Position numbers and translations under genes: made by a program
Shown: positions 6,376 through 7,058 of the stretch, piece by piece
Layout: the number at the start of each line of letters is the position of its first letter
Numbering within the stretch: position 1 is the stretch's first letter
NCBI GenBank assembly: GCA_023396345.1
Contig: JAEWWO010000005.1
Coordinates: 1 to 7,058, forward strand
DNA length: 7,058 nucleotides
Direction of reading: 5' to 3'
Source of the DNA: Bacteroidota bacterium
GTDB taxonomy: Bacteria > Bacteroidota > Bacteroidia > Chitinophagales > Chitinophagaceae
Notes under the pieces: model-generated
Seen by the model: the letters and a program-made list of their open reading frames with translations, nothing else
What the model was told of the DNA's origin: nothing
Database searches by the model: none

Positions 6376-7058
6376 CTATATATTTTCCGCAGGTCCGGCA
6401 ATTCGTTCCAAATGAATAATGTCTTTTGAAAAATGCCAATCTTTGGAAGATTCTTCAGGGATTAACTTTAAGTGTAAATCTTCTTTGGTGAGCTTCAGAA
6501 TTTCAAACGTAAGCTGCAGCTGTGTGCCGACAGATAAACAGACTTTTTCTGCTTCATTTTTTAAGCCCATTTTCTCTATTTTATATACAAACTCCAATTC
6601 TGTTTCTTCCCCATTATATACCAGGTCTAACGATGCGTTTTCATTGTTACTTCCAAAATAGAGAGATGAAAGTGTATCACGTGTTCCATTTGCGATATTA
6701 ACTGTTATTTCATCTAAAAAGTGCCAGTATCCTACAATTAGATGTGTTTCTTTGTGTGTTGTATTTTCATTACCTAAACCTACCGCTTCGGATGCTCCCA
6801 TTACCATTTCAATTATCTCGCTTTTGGGAATATCTAGTTTCGGTTCAACTCCAAATGTGTTGATTTTACAAATATTTCCTTTGCTGTCGGTTTTCATTTC
6901 ATAGATCATTTGAGGCTCTTTGCCCAAAATAAAACCGAGTGAATCATATTGTTTGTAAAAATTCTTACTTTTAAATTGATTAATAGTTAAACTGCGCGAG
7001 AGGAGGAATTTTTTATCAGCGTCGCCAAAAGGAAAGTCGTATTGAAATTCTTCATATT
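6376..7058 (-). CDS. Protein of unknown function, 5' end outside window
   Basis: The frame is open from the right edge to the stop at 6376, giving at least 226 residues; the true start lies beyond 7058. An internal TTG at 6927 is not needed as a start, because 44 coherent codons precede it (YEEFQYDFPFGDADKKF and so on). The visible part is soluble and has no membrane helix. It has an N-terminal mixed region with an EMKTDSKGNICKINTFG stretch, then what looks like a beta-rich C-terminal half with alternating hydrophobic residues (THLIVGYWHFLDEITVNI, ASLDLVYNGEETELEFVYKIEKM, LQLTFEILKLTKEDLHLKLIP). No catalytic motif or family is recognised. The C-terminal pattern could be a small beta-barrel or sandwich, but that is only an impression. 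The next gene follows 32 bases later. Confidence 0.82.
   Translation of the reverse strand, partial: YEEFQYDFPFGDADKKFLLSRSLTINQFKSKNFYKQYDSLGFILGKEPQMIYEMKTDSKGNICKINTFGVEPKLDIPKSEIIEMVMGASEAVGLGNENTTHKETHLIVGYWHFLDEITVNIANGTRDTLSSLYFGSNNENASLDLVYNGEETELEFVYKIEKMGLKNEAEKVCLSVGTQLQLTFEILKLTKEDLHLKLIPEESSKDWHFSKDIIHLERIAGPAENI

Noticed and set aside
6344..6439. N-terminal extension of the small membrane protein to an upstream ATG
   Set aside because: It would overlap the preceding gene by 64 bases and put a polar leader before a good start; the ATG at 6343 fits gene spacing and topology better.
6925..6927. TTG as the start of the rightmost gene
   Set aside because: The frame is open for 44 further codons to the window edge with coherent protein-like composition, so the start most likely lies outside the window.

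Overview
The window looks like a chromosomal stretch from a Bacteroidota bacterium, possibly a Chitinophagaceae/Sphingobacteriia-type organism. It is AT-rich, has long runs of small uncharacterised secreted and membrane proteins, carries a LytTR-type two-component pair whose sensor has periplasmic TPRs, lacks clear Shine-Dalgarno sequences, and has a promoter-like element of the Bacteroidota TTG / TAnnTTTG type. The family-level placement is inference. All supported genes lie on the minus strand, so they read from right to left. No RNA gene, insertion sequence, CRISPR array or phage gene was recognised.

In transcription order, the right part (7058 down to 5409) holds three proteins of unknown function: the C-terminal part of a protein entering from the right edge, a 108-residue membrane protein with three predicted helices, and a 162-residue lipoprotein. 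A 286-base AT-rich intergenic region follows (5123-5408). It carries a plausible promoter for the next operon and, at its far end, a direct repeat with LytTR-box geometry.

The middle (5122 down to 2456) is a complete two-component system. A lipoprotein-type TPR sensor histidine kinase of the LytS/His_kinase family starts at TTG, and 21 bases downstream lies a REC-LytTR response regulator. With gaps of only 31 and 51 bases, the same strand continues into a secreted 346-residue protein and a single-pass membrane protein with a CVSC motif. These four genes probably form one operon. The secreted and membrane proteins are therefore candidate outputs or sensory partners of the pair, although nothing in the sequence proves this.

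The left part (616 down to 1) contains the most unusual structure: a broken remnant of a paralogue of the secreted protein. It keeps a 54-base stretch identical to the intact gene, a diverged but in-frame C-terminal tail, and possibly the original start, but the middle of the gene is gone. It is followed 17 bases later by a partial multi-pass membrane protein that leaves the window at the left edge.
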